Origin: Megaustenia siamemsis | Lineage: Eukaryota; Mollusca; Gastropoda; Stylommatophora; Ariophantidae | Length of the DNA: 64,000 bases | Direction: 5' to 3' | NCBI GenBank assembly: GCA_032433765.1 | Contig: JAVIAB010000073.1 | Span: forward strand, 70,631,959-70,695,958 | Part shown: in pieces, positions 34,319 to 46,654 of the stretch | Position numbering within the stretch: the stretch's first letter is position 1 | How the letters are laid out: every line of letters starts with the position of its first letter | The notes under the pieces: generated by a model | What the model saw: the letters and a program-made list of their open reading frames with translations, nothing else | Databases searched by the model: none | What the model was told of the DNA's origin: nothing | Program-made: the position numbers and the translations under genes

Positions 34319-35476
34319 ATATTCTCTTCTACGCATTGTTCCTGTAAGTTGTTGATTATAGTCGGAACCTATTCTATTCTACGCATTGTTCCTGTAAGTT
34401 GCTGATTATAGTCGGAACCTATTCTCTTCTACGCATTGTTCCTGTAAGTTGTTGATTATAGTCGGAACCTATTCTATTCTACGTATTGTTCCTGTAAGTT
34501 GCTGATTATAGTCGGAACCTATTCTATTCTACACATTGTTCCTGAAAGTTCCTGATTATAGTCGGAACCTATTCTATTCTATTCTACGCATTGTTCCTGT
34601 ACAGTGTTGATTATAGTCGGAACCTATTCTATTCTACGCATTGTTCCTGTAAGTTGCTGATTATAGTCGGAACCTATTCTATTCTACGCATTGTTCCTGT
34701 ACAGTGTTGATTATAGTCGGAACCTATTCTATTCTACGTATTGTCCCTGTACAGTGTTGATTATAGTCGGAACCTATTCTATTCTACGTATTGTTCCTGT
34801 AAGTTGCTGATTATAGTCGGAACCTATTCTATTCTACGTATTGTTCCTGTAAGTTGCTGATTATAGTCGGAACCTATTCTATTCTACGTATTGTTCCTGT
34901 ACAGTGTTGATTATAGTCGGAACCTATTCTATTCTACGTATTGTTCCTGTAAGTTGCTGATTATAGTCGGAACCTATTCTATTCTACGCATTGTTCCTGT
35001 AAGTTGCTGATTATAGTCGGAACCTATTCTATTCTACGTATTGTTCCTGTAAGTTGCTGATTATAGTCGGAACCTATTCTATTCTACGTATTGTTCCTGT
35101 AAGTTGCTGATTATAGTCGGAACCTATTCTATTTTACGCATTGTTCCTGTACAGTGTTGATTATAGTCGGAACCTATTCTATTCTACGCATTGTTCCTGT
35201 AAGTTGATTATAGTCGGAACCTATTCTATTTTATTCTACGCATTGTTCCTGTACAGTGTTGATTATAGTCGGAACCTATTCTTTTCTACGCATTGTTCCA
35301 GTAAAGTGTTGATTATAGTCGGAACATATTCTATTGTACACATTGTTCCTGTAAAGTGTTGATTATAGTCGGAACCTATTCTATTCTACACATTGTTCCT
35401 GTAAAGTGTTAATTATAGTCGGAACCTATTCTATTCTACGCATTGTTCCTGTAAGGTGTTCATTATAGACGTAACC
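34319..35476. repeat. 50-bp minisatellite, about 23 copies
   Basis: Unit of 50 bp containing ATTATAGTCGGAACCTATTC and ACGCATTGTTCCTGTAAGTT. Two subtypes (GTAAGTTGCTG and GTACAGTGTTG) are interspersed, and some units carry an extra TATTC. Confidence 0.95.
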
Positions 35477-36065
35477 AACATGGAGTCATTCCCTCGTGTC
35501 GATTTAGTTCTTTTCAGACCGACAAGACCGTATGGTTCATTCAATCTCAGAAAACAGATACCAGATATTTTTTATACCACCATGAAAGTAGGGCGGATTG
35601 GCGTAAATCCGACCACCCCATTTATAAAATATACCTACAACTTTTTCAAAATGTGGACACTAACACTTTGATTACAAACTTATGCTCTTATGTTCCCATA
35701 GCAACGCATGGCTGTGCATCGTCCAAGAGAAGATAAATATGGAGGACATCATTTCAAGGAAACGAAAGAGGATGACCTAGACTAAAGGTGAGTGCAGGCA
35801 TCACAGACAACCGGGAATGACTGCTGCAGATGCTGGGTATCTCGCATAGGACATGGGCCATTTCAGAGTAGCTGTTACAAGAGCAACGTTCCATATTACA
35901 CAAGCTATTTGATGAATAGATGGTAGTCCTTTTGTTTAATCATTTTATATTAACGTTCTTTCTTCTCTTTTCCAATTTAGTTTCTGCTTTTTAGACGATT
36001 CATCTCCACAATAAGGTCAATAACTCTTCGTTCTGCCTTGAAAAGTCAAGAATGCCGAGCATCTG
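35477..36065. other. intronic DNA with possible LINE remnant
   Basis: At about 35740-35860 plus strand reads PRLKVSAGITDNRE after a broken G-R-G segment, which resembles a decayed RT C-terminal linker. The evidence is weak; the rest is unremarkable. Confidence 0.4.
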
Positions 36066-37556
36066 GTCTTCAGTTGTTCGTCTTCAAGTATGTCTCTCAT
36101 TGGTCTTCAGTTATTTGTCTTCAAGTATGTCTCTCATTGGTCTTCAGTTATTTGTCTTCAAGTATGTCTCTCATTCGTCTTCAGTTATTTGTCTTCATGT
36201 ATGTCTCTCATTGGTCTTCAGTTATTTGTCTTCAAGTATGTCTCTCATTGGTCTTCAGTTATTTGTCTTCAAGTATGTCTCTCATTGGTCTTCAATTATT
36301 TGTCTTCAAGTATGTCTCTCATTGGTCTTCAGTTATTGGTCTTCAGTTATTTGTCTTCAAGTATGTCTCTCATTGGTCTTCAGTTATTTGTCTTCAAGTA
36401 TGTCTCTCATTGGTCTTCAGTTATTTGTCTTTAACTATGTCTCTCACTGGTCTTCAGTTATTTGTCTTCAAGTATGTATCTCACTGGTCTTCAGTTATTT
36501 GTCTTCAACTATGTCTCTCACTGGTCTTCAGTTATTTGTCTTCAAGTATGTATCTCACTGGTCTTCAGTTATTTGTCTTCAACTATGTCTCTCACTGGTC
36601 TTCAGTTATTTGTCTTCAAGTATGTATCTCACTGGTCTTCAGTTATTTGTCTTCAAGTATGTCTCTCATTGGTCTTCAGTTATTTGTCTTCAACTATGTC
36701 TCTCACTGGTCTTCAGTTATTTGTCTTCAAGTATGTATCTCACTGGTCTTCAGTTATTTGTCTTCAAGTATGTCTCTCACTGGTCTTCAGTTATTTGTCT
36801 TCAAGTATGTATCTCACTGGTCTTCAGTTATTTGTCTTCAACTATGTCTCTCACTGGTCTTCAGTTATTTGTCTTCAAGTATGTATCTCACTGGTCTTCA
36901 GTTATTTGTCTTCAAGTATGTATCTCACTGGTCTTCAGTTATTTGTCTTCAAGTATGTATCTCATTGGTCTTCAGTTATTTGTCTTCAAGTATGTATCTC
37001 ACTGGTCTTCAGTTATTTGTCTTCAACTATGTCTCTCACTGGTCTTCAGTTATTTGTCTTCAAGTATGTATCTCACTGGTCTTCAGTTATTTGTCTTCAA
37101 GTATGTATCTCACTGGTCTTCAGTTATTTGTCTTCAAGTATGTATCTCACTGGTCTTCAGTTATTTGTCTTCAACTATGTCTCTCACTGGTCTTCAGTTA
37201 TTTGTCTTCAAGTATGTATCTCACTGGTCTTCAGTTATTTGTCTTCAAGTATGTATCTCATTGGTCTTCAGTTATTTGTCTTCAAGTATGAATCTCACTG
37301 GTCTTCAGTTATTTGTCTTCAAGTATGTATCTCACTGGTCTTCAGTTATTTGTCTTCAAGTATGTATCTCACTGGTCTTCAGTTATTTGTCTTCATGTAT
37401 GTCTCTCACTGGTCTTCAGTTATTTGTCTTCAAGTATGTATCTCACTGGTCTTCAGTTATTTGTCTTCAAGTATGTATCTCACTGGTCTTCAGTAATTTG
37501 TCTTCAAGTATGTCTCTCACTGGTCTTCAGTTATTTGTCTTCAAGTATGTCTCTCA
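36066..37556. repeat. 37-bp minisatellite, about 40 copies, open in all plus frames
   Basis: Unit of 37 bp, GTCTTCAGTTATTTGTCTTC plus AAGTATGTCTCTCACTG. The plus strand has no stop in any frame of the unit. Since 37 is not a multiple of three the frame rotates every unit, so one open frame of 556 codons (36052-37722) with a hydrophobic 37-residue period results, and two more frames are also long. Alternating CATTGG/CACTGG and TCTCTC/TATCTC variants mark zones. Confidence 0.96.
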
Positions 37557-37887
37557 AACTTCTGCCCAAACTATTATCCGTCGTCTCTGTGAGAAAATTA
37601 TGAGAATAAAACTGTACATTCAGAGCCCTGTAGTGATCTGTCTAGTCCTTCTTCCTCTCACAGTATCACCATGCGAAGCTTTTCCAATCATTCTCTCTCG
37701 AAGGAAAAAAAACAGGGGGTAGGGAGGGAGTTCTAAAAAGGTAGACTTTTCATATCAATAACGGATGCATAAGGTACTAAAATAGCCTTGCTTGCTTATC
37801 TTATGAAGTGGATATTGCTACAGAATTTTCGTTACGGCATCTTCTAGCAAACTCTTTTGACTACATGGCATTCTTTTAATAAGTTAA
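37557..37887. other. spacer between two minisatellites
   Basis: Single-copy-looking DNA. No gene or element seen. Confidence 0.5.
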
Positions 37888-39702
37888 ATAAAACGTCCTT
37901 TCCCACACCATGAGTGAAGTAAAACGTCCCCTGCCACACCATGAGTGAAGTAAAACGTCCCCTGCCACACCATGAGTGAAGTAAAACGTCCCTTCCCACA
38001 CCATGAGTGAAGTAAAACGTCCCCTGCCACACCATGAGTGAAGTAAAACGTCCCCTCCCACACCATGAGTGAAGTAAAACTTCCCCTTCCACACCATCAG
38101 TGAAGTAAAACGTCCCCTCCCACACCATCAGTGAAGTAAAACGTCCCCTCCCACACCATCAGTGAAGTAAAACGTCCTCTCCCACACCATCAGAGAAGTA
38201 GAACGTCCCCTCCCACACCATCAGTGAAGTAAAACGTTCCCTCTCACACCATCAGTGAAGTAAAACGTCCCTTCCCACACCATCAGTGAAGTAAAACGTC
38301 CTCTCCCACACCATCAGTGAAGTAAAACGTCCTCTCCCACACCATCAGTGAAGTAGAACGTCCCCTCCCACACCATCAGTGAAGTAAAACGTTCCCTCCC
38401 GCACCATCAGTGAAGTAAAACGTCCCCTCCCACACCATCTGTGAAGTAAAACGTTCCTTCCCACACCATCAGTGAAGTAAAACGTCCCTTCCCACACCAT
38501 CAGTGAAGTAAAACGTCCCCTCCCACACCATCAGTGAAGTAAAACGTTCCTTCCCACACCATCAGTGAAGAAAAACGTCCCTTCCCACACCATCAGTGAA
38601 GTAAAACGTCCTCTCCCACACCATCAGTGAAGTAAAACGTCCTCTCCCACACCATCAGTGAAGTAGAACGTCCCCTCCCACACCATCAGTGAAGTAAAAC
38701 GTTCCCTCCCGCACCATCAGTGAAGTAAAACGTCCCCTCCCACACCATCTGTGAAGTAAAACGTTCCTTCCCACACCATCAGTGAAGTAAAACGTCCCTT
38801 CCCACACCATCAGTGAAGTAAAACGTCCCCTCCCACACCATCAGTGAAGTAAACGTCCCCTCCCACACCATCAGTGAAGTAAAACGTTCCTTCCCACACT
38901 ATCAGTGAAGTAAAACGTCCCTTCCCACACCATCAGTGAAGTAAAACGTCCCCTCCCACACCATCAGTGAAGTAAAACGTCCCCTTCCACACCATCAGTG
39001 AAGTAAAACGTCCCCTCCCATACCATCAGTGAAGTAAAACGTCCCCTTCCACACCATCAGTGAAGTAAAACGTCCCCTCCCACACCATCAGTGAATTAAA
39101 ACGTCCCCTTCCACACCATCAGTGAAGTAAAACGTCCCCTCCCACACCATCAGTGAAGTAAAACGTCCTCTACCACACATCAGGGAAGTAAAACGTCCCC
39201 TTCTACACTATGAGTGAAGTAAAACGTCCCCTCCCACACCATCAGTGAAGTAAAACGTACCCTCCCACACCATCAATGAAGTAAAACGTCCCCTTCCACA
39301 CCATCAGTGAAGTAAAACGTCCCCTTCCACACCATCAGTGAAGTAAAACGTCCCCTCCCACACCATCAGTGAAGTAAAACGTCCCCTCCCACACCATCAG
39401 TGAAGTAAACGTCCCTTCCCACACCATCAGTGAAGTAAAACGTCCCTTCCCACACAATCGGTGAAGTAAAACGTCCCCTCCCACACCATCAGTGAAGTAA
39501 AACGTCCCCTCCCACACCATCAGTGAAGTAAAACGTCCCATCCCACACCATCAGTGAAGTAAAAAGTCCCCTCCCACGCCATCAGTGAAGTAAAACGTCC
39601 CCTCCCACACCATCAGTGAAGTAAAACGTCCCCTCCCACACCATCAGTGAAGTAAAACGTCCCCTCCCACACCATCAGTGAAGTAAAAAGTACCCTCCAC
39701 AC
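37888..39702. repeat. 31-bp minisatellite, about 58 copies
   Basis: Unit of 31 bp containing CCACACCATCAGTGAAGTAA and ACGTCCCCT. A first zone to about 38090 has CATGAGTG, the rest CATCAGTG. A block of variants at about 38300-38500 recurs 310 bp (ten units) further on, at 38610-38810, showing a multi-unit duplication. Confidence 0.95.
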
Positions 39703-39836
39703 AAGGTGTATAGGGATATTGGTATTAGCGCCCATATTTTTTAATGACCAACAGCACATGTATAGGTGAAGTGGTCGGCGTCACGCCACACTGCCCTACC
39801 AGTAGCAAGTTCACAGACCATTGAGGTACCCCCAGC
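39703..39836 (-). mobile_element. degenerate SINE (family 1) fragment
   Basis: On plus it reads AGGTGTATAGGGATATTGGT, then GACCAACAGCACATG and a GGTCGGCGTCACGCC segment, which parallels the 3' half of family-1 SINEs in minus orientation. It is highly diverged and cut off by the 31-bp array at its left, where the SINE 3' palindrome would be. Confidence 0.65.
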
Positions 39837-39883
39837 TAGCCATTCTCTTTATAGTCCACATTAAAAAAATACATTTCTTTATA

Positions 39884-40211
39884 TTTTTTTTCGCACGTCA
39901 GCTTTTACCTCTGACGAAGTCCCTAGAGACCAGGAACTGAATTTTGCGTGTTAATCCATTTTTCCCTGGCAGCCGTGTGCACAGGGGTCCCTCGCCACAC
40001 GGGCAGATAACTCCGTCTTCGGAGGTACTCATATTTTTTTTTCCATCGATGAGTAATTGCCGTTTCAAGCCGGGCCTCGCTACTGAGACCAGGGGTGGTT
40101 GCCGCAGTGAGAAATCATAAATAAAAACCCCAACCGATGCAGACGGGATTTAAACCTACAACTTCTCTGTCTCGAGTCCGGCGTCTTGCCTCGAGACCAA
40201 CCAGTCCCCCA
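39884..40211 (-). mobile_element. tRNA-related SINE (family 2)
   Basis: Minus-strand copy closely matching the one at 25621-25948. Direct repeats ATTTCTTTATA (39873-39883 and 40212-40222) give an 11-bp target-site duplication. Confidence 0.87.
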
Positions 40212-40453
40212 ATTTCTTTATACTATATCAGATTAACACGATTGTGAATAGTTTGACAGAACCATTATTACTATAGTCCGTTTCATAACTAGTGCCCAAC
40301 TTTTAAAATCGATATCTTTTTAACCCCTTTTTGTAATTTTTTCAAAATTTGCATGTAAAGTTATAATGATTAGAACATAGCGCCGGTCCCTACTTTATAA
40401 GTCATCTTTTTTTTGAGGTTTTAAAGAAAATATCAATAGCATGAGGAACCATT

Positions 40454-40716
40454 GGGAGCCGCGATAGCTCAGTGGTTAGTGAACTGGACTACAAAGGACA
40501 AGGAGTAGAGTTCGATCCCAACCGACGGCTTTCGGGTTCACCCAGCCTTAAATGGGTACCGGATTTTTTTTTCTGGGAAAGTAAAGCGGCATGGGCGTAA
40601 TACCGACCACATTACCCCAAAAATCATGTGCCGAAGGTATGTAACATTTAAGGCCACTAACACCATATTCCCTATACGCCAGTTGGCGTGACAAGGGTAC
40701 TTTACTTTTTTTTACT
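40454..40716 (+). mobile_element. tRNA-derived SINE (family 1)
   Basis: Starts GGGAGCCGCGATAGCTCAGT, with the B-box GTTCGATCCCAACCG and a 3' end of CGCCAGTTGGCGTGACAAGG then T-rich tail. Perfect 13-bp direct repeats ATGAGGAACCATT (40441-40453 and 40717-40729) flank it. Confidence 0.94.
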
Positions 40717-40887
40717 ATGAGGAACCATTAAATTATTATTTAGAGCTTAAGTTTTGGTTTTTAATGTTATGGGTCTTGTACATGATAATGATAACAAGGA
40801 GGCACACAACTTAAGAGATCACTTTATTTAGTTTCAAACACGATCTATAGAGCTTTAAGACAGATGAAGAGATGAAATTCCAATGTA

Positions 40888-42105
40888 GGCTCAGAGAAAT
40901 GTGACTGGATATTAGGGTCAGAGAAACGTGACTGGATATTAGGGTCAGAGAAATGTCACTGGATATTAAGGTCAGAGAAATGTGACTGGATATTAGGGTC
41001 AGAGAAATGTGACTGGATATTAAGGTCAGAGAAATGTCACTGGATATTAAGGTCAGAGAAATGTCACTAGATATTAAGGTCAGAGAAATGTGACTGGATA
41101 TTAGGGTCAGAGAAATGTGACTGGATATTAAGGTCAGAGAAATGTGACTGGATATTAGGGTCAGAGAAATGTCACTGGATATTAAGGTCAGAGAAATGTG
41201 ACTGGATATCAGGGTCAGAGAAATGTGACTGGATATTAGGGTCAGAGAAATGTGACTGGATATTAGGGTCAGAGAAATGTGACTGGATATTAGGGTCAGA
41301 GAAATGTGACTGGATATTAGTGTCAGAGAAATGTGACTGGATATTAGTGTCAAAGAAATGTGACTGGATATAAGTGTCAAAGGTAATGCGACTGGATAGT
41401 AGGGTCAGTGAAATGTGACTGGACATTAAGGTCAGAGAAATGTGACTAGATATGAGGATCAAAAGAATGTAATTGGATATTGGGGTCAGAGAAATATTAC
41501 TGGATAATATGGTCAGAGAAATGTGACTGGGTAATAAGGGTCAGAGAAATGTGACTGGATAAAAGGGTCAGAGAAGTGTTAGTAGATATATGGGTCAGAG
41601 AAATGGGATCAAATATTACAGTCAGAGAAATGTGACTGTATATTAGTGTCAGAGAAATGTGACTGGATACTAGGGTCAGAGAAATGTGACTGGATATTAG
41701 GGTCAGAGAAATGTTACTGCAAATTAGGATCAGAGAAATGTGACTGGATATTAAGGTCAGATAAATGTGACAGGATATTAGGGTCAGAGAAATGTGACTG
41801 GATATTAAGGTCAGAGAAATGTGACTGGATCATAGTGTCAGAGAAATGTGACTGGATAGTAGTGTCAGAGAAATGTGACTGGACATTAAGGTCAGAGAAA
41901 TGTGACTAGATATGAGGATCAAAAGAATGTGATTGGATATTGGTAAGAGAAATATTACTGGATAATGTTGTCAGAGAAATGTGACTGGGTAATAGGGTCA
42001 GAGAAATGTGACTGGATAAAAGGGTCAGAGAAGTGTTAGTAGATATATGGGTCAGAGAAATTGGATCATATATTACAGTCAGAGAAATGTGATTAGATAT
42101 TAGGG
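40888..42105. repeat. 27-bp minisatellite, about 45 copies
   Basis: Unit of 27 bp: GTCAGAGAAATGTGACTGGA plus TATTAGG. The length is a multiple of three, giving a 189-codon minus frame with a 9-residue period. A characteristic run of variants around 41454 (TGAGGATCAAAAGAATG) recurs at 41914, about 17 units later. Confidence 0.95.
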
Positions 42106-44483
42106 AAACATCCTGGCACTGTCATATGCCCTTGCCTTTTTGAAAAACAAAAATGTGATTCGGAACGCATAATTTTAAAAAGTCCGAAATCAAAGTATTG
42201 AGTTATTTGAGGGTCATCATTATTACACTTTGAACATGTACATGGGTGTTCAGATCTCCTCCTCAGCAAGTCCCGCAGTGTCCAGCGACTAACGACTCCA
42301 GTTCTGTGTTGATTGATAAGTCATCTTACACGCCCACTAAGTTTCTCGTTTCTCGCTGTGCCCATCTTAACTACCATCTCTTTCATCCGAAGGAGTGACG
42401 TGGACTCATGGTTGTCGAAGTCCTGTGCCCTTCCTACATCTTGGAGGGCATTGAAGATGTTCTCTCGGTCCATTGGTTGACCGTCCTCAACAATAGCTCA
42501 ACTAGCCAACCTGTCCGCTCTTTTATTTCCCCGTACTCCCACATGTCCTGGAACGTAGACAAAGGTGACCTTATGTATTTTGGACTTGTACAATGACTCT
42601 ACCCATTACATACGTACAGAGCCCGCCTCCACTTTTCTTATCATGCTCATCGAATCACTCAGTATGCAGGTGTAGGCGTAGTCTTGTGACTCTAGCCAGA
42701 TGAATACCTTGGTCATTGCCATCACCTCCATCGTTATGCTATCGTCATAACGTATGCACCACTATCTTACTTGACTATTCTGCCTGCAGAGCGTGCTGTA
42801 AATGCCCATGCACTTCTTTGGTGTCGTATTACAGATCCGTCGGTATAGATGCCTGCATCTTTCTCATCGGTGTTATCCCAGATGATACCGTTGACCTCCA
42901 CATTGACCACGAGTGAGTTCTGTTCCCTACTTTTCCTGTCGAGTGTGAAAATACACGAGAAAGTCCCCTTGAATGATGTAGGCACCGGTATCCACTCCTC
43001 GCCAACGTTGATATTGGTAAGCCCACAGACCTGTTTGATGATATCTTCTGCCCACCCATGATTTGCAACTTTTTAGCCTGTTACTTTTCCATGCGTTGAG
43101 CTCATGGTGCAATGGATGCTCTTTATCTGCACTTATCTTCAGGTATGCTCGTGCCCTCCAGATCTTTATCCCATCATCCATGGTTGGAAAGTCAAGAAGA
43201 TACCTCATTGCTACACAGGTATTGTCCCTCGTACACCCCCAAGATAATGCACATAGCTTTATTCTGTATTTTCTTCAGCCCGTCAATTTGAGTCTTATTG
43301 CCAGGGCATACTCGATTGGTGCGAGGACTAGTCCCTGGAACAGAAGGGTAAGTAGCCTCTGCTCGGTGTTGGCAGCTCCCATGACCTTTAAGGCGGCTAA
43401 TCCTTTCCGGGATTTTGTTATTATATGGTCGTTCTCCCTGATCACCTCATTAGGCTCCCATTCGTACCACCGGTGTTTCCGTGTTAGTGATATGATTGTT
43501 AAGTGAAAACCATGCAACTGATGCTTTATTAGGATTAAAACTAAAGCACCTGATACCCCACACCAGGAAGAAATGCGATCAAATTCGTGTTGCATTGTGG
43601 AAGCGATTCCCTGACTGTCTCTTCCCTGTCGATATACCAGAATATCAGCAGCAAAAGCCATAGTTCTTCCCCTTCCATCCAGCTGTTGTTCCGTGATCGT
43701 TATTGTGTACACGTTAAATAGAACTGGTGACAATGGTGAACCTTGTGGCAGTCCTGGACAAATGGATGTTGGCTCAGAAGACCAACATCCCCATCTGAGT
43801 ATCACCTTCCTTTGAAACAGTGCCGCGGCGATCTATCTAATGAAGAAGGAGTGCACCGCCAGTTTGAGGAACATATGCATAAGGTATTCAAATGGTAATC
43901 TGTTGTATGCATCCTCCAGATCTATCGCAGCAGCACATGTCTCCTTTCGTCTGTGGAAACCTTCGAAGACGTCATAGGCGAAGACTGCCATATTGAGGCA
44001 TCTCTCTTTGTTACTTCTATAACATCCGCGTGTGGGTGGGAACGCGCGTTTCTGTTCAAGGTGACAGGTGAGGACACGGGCAACTATTTTCTCCTGTAGC
44101 TTGCCCGCAGGTTTCTGCATCGTGACGATTCTGTATTCAGTGATCTGAGAATGGTCCTTGTTTGGCTTCGGTAGCGGTAGTTAGTAGTTGTATAGCACTC
44201 CTCCTTAATCTGACTACTCTGAAAGCTGGCATTAAACTCTTTGGATAGTTTTTTTCAAGTCGTCGTCAGCTAAACCGCCTATGCCATGGTACCGAACACC
44301 GTATTGACTAGGAGCAGTGTTGTGTGACCCTTTAAGTTTTGTGCGAATGGCATCAGTTGTGATTGTGAGATCTTCTACCAGCACTACATCCTCTCACAAT
44401 TCTGAAAGAGACCCCCTTATCCTCATTCTTACAGCCTCATTTCTTTGGCCAGTCTGCTCAATGTAGCTGGTAAACATGTTCTT

Positions 44484-44725
44484 CCCTTTGTTCTCATCAG
44501 ATTTGTGTCATATCTGACCTTTGCTCTCATCAGATTTGTGCCATATCTGACCTTTGCTCTCATCAGATTTGTGCCATATCTGACCTTTTCTCTCATCAGA
44601 TTTGTGCCATATCTGACCTTTGCTCTCATCAGATTTGTGCCATATCTGACCTTTGCTCTCATCAGATTTGTGCCATATCTGACCTTTGCTCTCATCAGAT
44701 TTGTGCTATATCTGACTTTTGCTCT
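44484..44725. repeat. 33-bp in-frame tandem expansion inside the decayed LINE
   Basis: About seven copies of a 33-bp unit (CCTTTGCTCTCATCAGATTT plus GTGCCATATCTGA). Read on minus in the RT frame it is an 11-residue repeat, IWHKSDESKGQ, and the intact LINE has the single equivalent SIWHKTDESKGKALL at the same place. So one 11-codon segment of the ORF was amplified. Confidence 0.9.
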
Positions 44726-44857
44726 GGAAGTCTGGTATGCCACTGTGTCGTGTTGTGCCATTCATGCTCTGATGAAGACGCCAGAATGTGGTTAACGATT
44801 TTTCTGATCACACTTTTTTACAGAAATCATCCCACTTGGCATCCTTAGCCTGCTTAG

Positions 44858-45140
44858 TAAAGTAAAAAAGTTTAGTACACCGTCACTCCAAGTGGCGTGT
44901 AGGGAATATGGTGTTAGTGACCATAAATTGTATAGACCCTCGGCACATGTTTTTTCTTTGGAAAGTGGGGGGGGGGGGGTAATGTGTTCGGTATTACGCC
45001 CGTGCCGCTTTACTTTCCCACAAAAAAAATCCGGTACCCATTAAAGGCTGGGTGAACCAGATTCGTCGGTTGGGATTGAACCCTACCTCTTGTCCTTTGT
45101 AGTTCAGTTCACTAACCACTGAGCTATCGCGGCTCCCTTT
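44858..45140 (-). mobile_element. tRNA-derived SINE (family 1) inserted in the decayed LINE
   Basis: Minus-strand copy with GGGAGCCGCGATAGCTCAGT at the right end. A G run of about 12 (44966-44978) lies inside. Direct repeats GCCTGCTTAG (44848-44857 and 45141-45150) give a 10-bp target-site duplication. The insertion postdates the LINE. Confidence 0.92.
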
Positions 45141-46525
45141 GCCTGCTTAGCACATCATTTAAACTGCTTCATGTTTTGGTCGACGTCTTCTTTCAGACGC
45201 TTCAAGAGCTCAGGTTGTGTTCTTCCATTTTTTTTCTAGCTCTCTGCCATGTCTTGGCCGTTTGTTTCTTGTTCCGCCAAGCTTCCTCAACGTCGACGTT
45301 CCACCAGGGCGGCTGCGTCCATCACTCCTGCCTCCTGCGAGGGGCGCCCTGTTTCCTATGTCTGATTTGACTAATAACGTCCTGGTCTGTGTTCTCATAG
45401 TGGAATGTGTGGAGCTTGCTTTTCTAGCTTCTATTTCTGCCTTTCTCAATTAGGAGGACACATGGATAGTGATCACTTCCGTGGAACCCCAGTACACTCC
45501 ACCTGCAAACCGGTGCGAAGGCGGAAGACACCAGTCCCAGGTCTATGACACTATCAGATTCCCCTGTTAGAGCGGCCATTCTTGTTGCCCTTCCATCATT
45601 CAAGCGCACTAAACCGACGGACACCAGTGAGTTCTTTAGGTCTTCTCCCTGCTTGTTGGTTATGACGTTACTCCACTGGTTGCCTCTAGCATTAAAGTCT
45701 CCGCAGAAAATGACGTTGTCCTCATCGAACGCGAAGAGAATCTGCCATTGCTGTGTGTCCATCTTCTCATTACAGGCGTAAACATTTACAACCACGAAAA
45801 AAACTGGGGTCTGCACCCTAATTGTACGTACCTGCAGTTCTATATTATCCCACGCAGACTTATCAAACTCAGCTGCTACCATGTTGTTTCGCACAAGGAT
45901 ACACAAGGTTTCTTGGACAAGGTCCAAGGTGTTTTCTATTGTTGAAACAGTGAAATCCAGGGGCACTAACTGTCCTATCACCACGAAGTTTTTCTTGGAA
46001 AATCATTATATCGGCGCAGTAAGTAACTTATCAAGAATGGGTTGTCGTTGATTTATGAAAGCACAGGTCCAATATGTAACGGGTACATATTTCAGACATA
46101 GCCTCTCACACTTCGACAGTTTCATACCTGCACGTTTACCTTTTCTTGTTTTTCTACTTCAATGTTGTCGTTTAGGATTCATCTGAATACTTGCTGTACA
46201 TTGTTGATTTGGTAACTGAAAGTCGATGCTGTGGATGGTCTAGACTCACGTGCACTCACTCAGTCGCACGGTCCAGAACCCGTTTCCAAGTTATAGACTG
46301 GCTAACTCCAGTCAATCAGCTCTTCGGCACGTGGAGACACCGTGAGATTGTGAAATTCGTCATTTAGAAGCTCAGAGAAGTGAAGTTACGCTTCAATCAA
46401 AGTATATAGACCTGGACTAATTAATTGGCTGTTACCTTCATAAAGGGATCCACAAATTTATCGTGTTAAATAATTAATTGTTAAAAATAAAAACGACAAA
46501 GTCCCAAGTGAGAGGTCTAACGTAC

Positions 46526-46654
46526 CTGCCCCATTTGTATTTCCTGCCCGAGGTCCTGCCCCGCTCTCACCAACTGTAATTTGCCACTGGGAGCTGGAGG
46601 CACCTTGTGTAAAGTTGCACAGGTTGCTCTCAAAGCTGCACCTCTGCACGCCGT
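46526..46654 (-). CDS. astacin-MAM metalloprotease, first MAM exon
   Basis: A 129-bp exon with acceptor TCCGTTACAG and strong donor GCAG|GTACGT. It enters in phase 1 (split codon GAC with the upstream exon) and exits in phase 1. It reads DGVQRCSFESNLCNFTQG, then SSSQWQITVGESG and AGPRAGNTNGAG. The C-S-F-E-x-x-L-C-x-F/W-x-Q start with two cysteines, followed by W and the T-N-G-x-G turn, is the standard opening of a MAM domain. The short linker after the last astacin cysteine (Q-E-D-G-V-Q-R) means MAM follows the catalytic domain directly. No further domain is encoded between them if no exon was missed. Confidence 0.9.

Larger units (their letters stand above)
42215..46150 (-). pseudogene. decayed I/Nimb-like LINE (endonuclease, RT, RNase H)
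   Basis: A broken relative of the intact LINE at 52417-56203, in the same orientation and domain order. From right to left on plus: remnants of the N-terminal basic region and endonuclease start (46000-46150), endonuclease VIFCGDFNARGNQWSN and GFHGSDHYPCVLL (about 45430-45980), RT with AAAIDLEDAYNRLPF and GLPQGSPLSPVLFN (about 43280-44100), and RNase H with a conserved IYTDGSVIRH (about 42800). Many stops and frameshifts. The YADD box reads FAADILVY. A SINE (44858-45140) and an internal 33-bp expansion (44484-44725) interrupt it. Its ends are not sharply defined. It lies in the second intron, same strand as the protease gene. Confidence 0.85.

Noticed and set aside
36052..37722. 556-codon hydrophobic membrane-like protein
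   Set aside because: The frame results from a stop-free 37-bp unit; all three plus frames are open.
45217..45453. Separate small gene next to the SINE
   Set aside because: It is the antisense of the decayed LINE between its endonuclease and RT parts.
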